A stretch of DNA of 7,198 nt from JBAWAP01 sp049589355 (GTDB lineage Bacteria > Chloroflexota > Anaerolineae > VGOG01), in the NCBI GenBank assembly GCA_049589355.1, contig JBAWAP010000437.1, positions 1 through 7,198 on the forward strand. The letters run 5' to 3'. The translations under genes were made by a program, and so were the position numbers. This document shows, in pieces, positions 5,867 through 7,198 of the stretch; position 1 is the stretch's first letter, and each line of letters opens with the position of its first letter. A model generated the notes under the pieces. The model did no database searches. It had not been told where the DNA came from and was given only the letters and a program-made list of their open reading frames with translations.

Positions 5867-5895
5867 TTGACACTCAGTCAATACTCTGCTAAACT
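5867..5895 (+). promoter_or_regulatory. Sigma70-like promoter of the membrane-anchored protein gene, with dyad over the -35
   Basis: Consensus TTGACA (5867-5872) and TAAACT (5890-5895, 4 of 6) are spaced by 17 bases, placing the start near 5902 and a leader of about 30 bases. The -35 box is the left arm of a dyad TTGAC-ACTCA-GTCAA (5867-5881), a possible operator, although 5-bp arms are short. No comparably good promoter was found for the divergent DUF2148 gene. Confidence 0.6.
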
Positions 5896-5931
5896 ACCCT
5901 CAGAGCGAATAAAAGGGGGTCTTAAGATAAC

Positions 5932-6585
5932 ATGTCCGAGATTGCAACCCAGGCGGTGATTGCCTTCTGCGCCCTGCTCGTAATTTGGTACGTCGTGGGC
6001 TGGCAGATGAACCAGAGGCGTGGGAGACGCCTGCTGGAGTGGGTTCTCCAGGGTCTGCGGGCCTCTGGCGATCAGATCACGGTCAGTCGGCTGGGCACGT
6101 CTGGATTCCAGGTGAACGTGGCAAAAGCGCAGGTCCCTTTCAAAAGGATAGAAGCGACTATCCTTCTAGAACCCAGGGAGATACTCTTGTTTTGGATATT
6201 CAATGTCCTGCGGGGAAGGGCGGATTATCTGGTTCTCAAGGGCACTCTGCGTGCCTCGCCACGAGGTGAGGTCGAAGTGATAACAAAGAGGGGGCGCTTG
6301 ACCAGGCGGATACTCGGGGACCTCGATGGGGAAGCCTGGACTGGCCAGGAGACGGCCGGTGGCTTGGTGATAGCTTATCGAGGCAAGCAAGGCCAGCAGC
6401 AAGCGGATGCTATTTCGCGCCTGGTGGAGAATCTCAGCGCCCGCCTGCTGAGGTTATCGCTCAGCAAGAAAGCCCCTCACCTTCTGGTGAGCCTTTCCCT
6501 GGCTGGAATGGACGAACAATCAGCCCTCCTGCTGCTCTCTTCTTTACAGGATCTAGCCCAGGCCGTTATCCCCAGCGGCCACTAA
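5932..6585 (+). CDS. Unrecognised protein with one N-terminal membrane helix
   Basis: Protein of 217 residues that I do not recognise. Residues 7-25 (QAVIAFCALLVIWYVVGW) form one clear membrane helix, followed by basic residues (QRRGRRLL), so by the positive-inside rule the bulk is cytoplasmic. The rest is an alternating strand/helix-like domain: GFQVNVAKAQVPFKRIEATILL (59-79 region), a hydrophobic REILLFWIFNVLRGR (82-96) that is probably buried or membrane-peripheral, then VEVITKRGRL and a long C-terminal helical part rich in Leu and Ser (165-213). No catalytic motif, cysteine pair or nucleotide-binding motif is evident. The ATG is preceded by AGGGGGT with an 11-base spacing, somewhat long but the only purine-rich site; promoter elements are upstream at 5867-5895. 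The gene ends at a terminator hairpin. Confidence 0.75.
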   Translation: MSEIATQAVIAFCALLVIWYVVGWQMNQRRGRRLLEWVLQGLRASGDQITVSRLGTSGFQVNVAKAQVPFKRIEATILLEPREILLFWIFNVLRGRADYLVLKGTLRASPRGEVEVITKRGRLTRRILGDLDGEAWTGQETAGGLVIAYRGKQGQQQADAISRLVENLSARLLRLSLSKKAPHLLVSLSLAGMDEQSALLLLSSLQDLAQAVIPSGH

Positions 6586-6660
6586 GAGCCTATCCGAACA
6601 TTGTTCGTAGTGGCGACTTCAGAACGACTGAAGTCATTACTACGCTTTTTAGTGGCCGCT
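6574..6660. repeat. Perfect 12-bp inverted repeat enclosing the terminator
   Basis: AGCGGCCACTAA at 6574-6585 and TTAGTGGCCGCT at 6649-6660 are exact reverse complements. The left arm is the last three sense codons plus the stop of the membrane-protein gene; the right arm overlaps the stop of the convergent TPR gene. Inside lie a small dyad CGAACA-T-TGTTCG (6595-6607) and the terminator hairpin, so the region is a nest of inverted repeats. Confidence 0.75.
6606..6650 (+). terminator. Intrinsic terminator after the membrane-anchored protein gene
   Basis: Stem CGTAGT (6606-6611) pairs with ACTACG (6639-6644), continues through two G-U pairs and one mismatch, then GACTTCAG (6615-6622) pairs with CTGAAGTC (6628-6635) around loop AACGA. 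A run of five T's (6646-6650) follows one C. It fits a rho-independent terminator for the plus-strand gene. For the convergent minus-strand gene the stem could also stall polymerase, but no U tract follows in that direction. Confidence 0.75.
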
Positions 6661-7198
6661 AAGCTTCGTCCTTCTCCTCACCCTCGCTCACACCTTTACT
6701 CGCCATGCTCCCTGTGGACTGCCTTCTCTTCAGGGCCACCTTGGCATACTGGGCGTAGGGAGACAAGGGCCAGGCGTCAATGGTCTCGTTGAACTCGCGC
6801 ACGGCTCGGCTTTCCTTGCCTAGCCGCAGGTAGGCCACCCCCAGGTTGTAGTGGCAGGCGGATTCGTGCTTGGGCTGCAGGTGATCCCCTCCTTTTTCCA
6901 CAACGCCTTCCAGAATACGAACCGCTTCCTGCAGGGCTCCTATCCGCACCAGCACGGCGCTGTAGCTGATGAGGGCAATGAGGCGGACGGGGATATCGGG
7001 TCCCAACTGCATCGCCAGCCGGTAAACGGACAGGGCCGCTTGGTGGCGTCCCCTGGAAGTGAGCAGGTTCCCCAGGTCAATCAGCACCCGACAGCGCATG
7101 ACGATCAGATAGAGGAAGATCAGGAAGAGGATGGGATCCAGGCGAAAGCCGATCAGCATGGAAGCTCCGATGCTTAGGGCGGTCAGAACCAACACCTC
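6659..7198 (-). CDS. Membrane-anchored TPR protein, 5' end beyond the window
   Basis: The open frame continues to the window edge (a GAG codon precedes the GTG at 7193-7195), so the true start is probably outside and the N terminus is unknown. The visible 178 residues from that GTG begin with hydrophobic segments, ALSIGASMLIGF (6-17) and PILFLIFLYLIVM (21-33), consistent with one hairpin or two short membrane helices. TPR-like helical repeats follow: about 37-65 (LIDLGNLLTSRGRHQAALSVYRLAM), 74-100, and 112-145 with CHYNLGVAYLRLGKESRAVREFNETI as the clearest unit. The tail (158-178) is charged and polar and probably disordered. TPRs usually mediate protein-protein contacts; no partner is identifiable. 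It converges on the preceding gene across the terminator. Confidence 0.78.
   Translation of the reverse strand, partial: EVLVLTALSIGASMLIGFRLDPILFLIFLYLIVMRCRVLIDLGNLLTSRGRHQAALSVYRLAMQLGPDIPVRLIALISYSAVLVRIGALQEAVRILEGVVEKGGDHLQPKHESACHYNLGVAYLRLGKESRAVREFNETIDAWPLSPYAQYAKVALKRRQSTGSMASKGVSEGEEKDEA

Noticed and set aside
5509..5892. 127-residue plus-strand open frame
   Set aside because: Antisense to the DUF2148 gene whose cysteine motif is clear, and it runs through the divergent promoter.

Overview
The window looks like a chromosomal segment of a GC-rich bacterium, most probably a Chloroflexota (Anaerolineae-like) lineage. This is an inference from three things: the gene mix (a stand-alone CinA-type MoCF domain protein, a MoaD-type sulfur carrier, a DUF2148 ferredoxin-like protein, a large TIR-NTPase-TPR protein), good Shine-Dalgarno sites with sigma70-like promoters, and short palindromic repeats in nearly every intergenic gap. 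No rRNA or tRNA gene and no CRISPR array was seen.

Left part (1-2510). A minus-strand gene (48-2267) encodes a TIR domain, a STAND/NB-ARC-type NTPase and TPR-like helices, the architecture of predicted antiphage or cell-suicide sensors. Its 3' end looks damaged: helical-repeat character stops near residue 705, and in another frame of the same strand a second reading frame starts at 73 and leaves the window. That frame resembles the N terminus of an IS1634-like transposase, so an insertion sequence has probably cut the sensor region short. Upstream of the sensor gene lies a 136-bp cluster of hairpins (2334-2469). Its two outer members are inverted relatives with different stems but the same loop and flank.

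Middle (2511-5306). A zinc alcohol dehydrogenase (2511-3512) is separated from a CinA-like protein (3641-4453) by a gap with two mutually inverted copies of a 15-bp palindrome. The CinA-like gene overlaps a small membrane protein with a DUF5808-like tail (4450-4755) by ATGA, so these two form an operon with a good promoter at 4824-4852. Divergent to it is a MoaD-family gene (4984-5259) with its own promoter. Between the two -35 boxes sits an inverted array of heptamers that could form a 32-bp hairpin.

Right part (5307-7198). A DUF2148 protein (minus) is divergent from an unrecognised membrane-anchored protein (plus), which has a near-consensus promoter. A hairpin terminator nested within a perfect 12-bp inverted repeat separates that gene from a convergent, edge-truncated, membrane-anchored TPR protein.

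Apart from the defence-like gene and the insertion sequence, the genes are mostly housekeeping or redox/cofactor related and do not form one obvious pathway. The most unusual content is the truncated TIR-STAND gene and the set of structured intergenic repeats.
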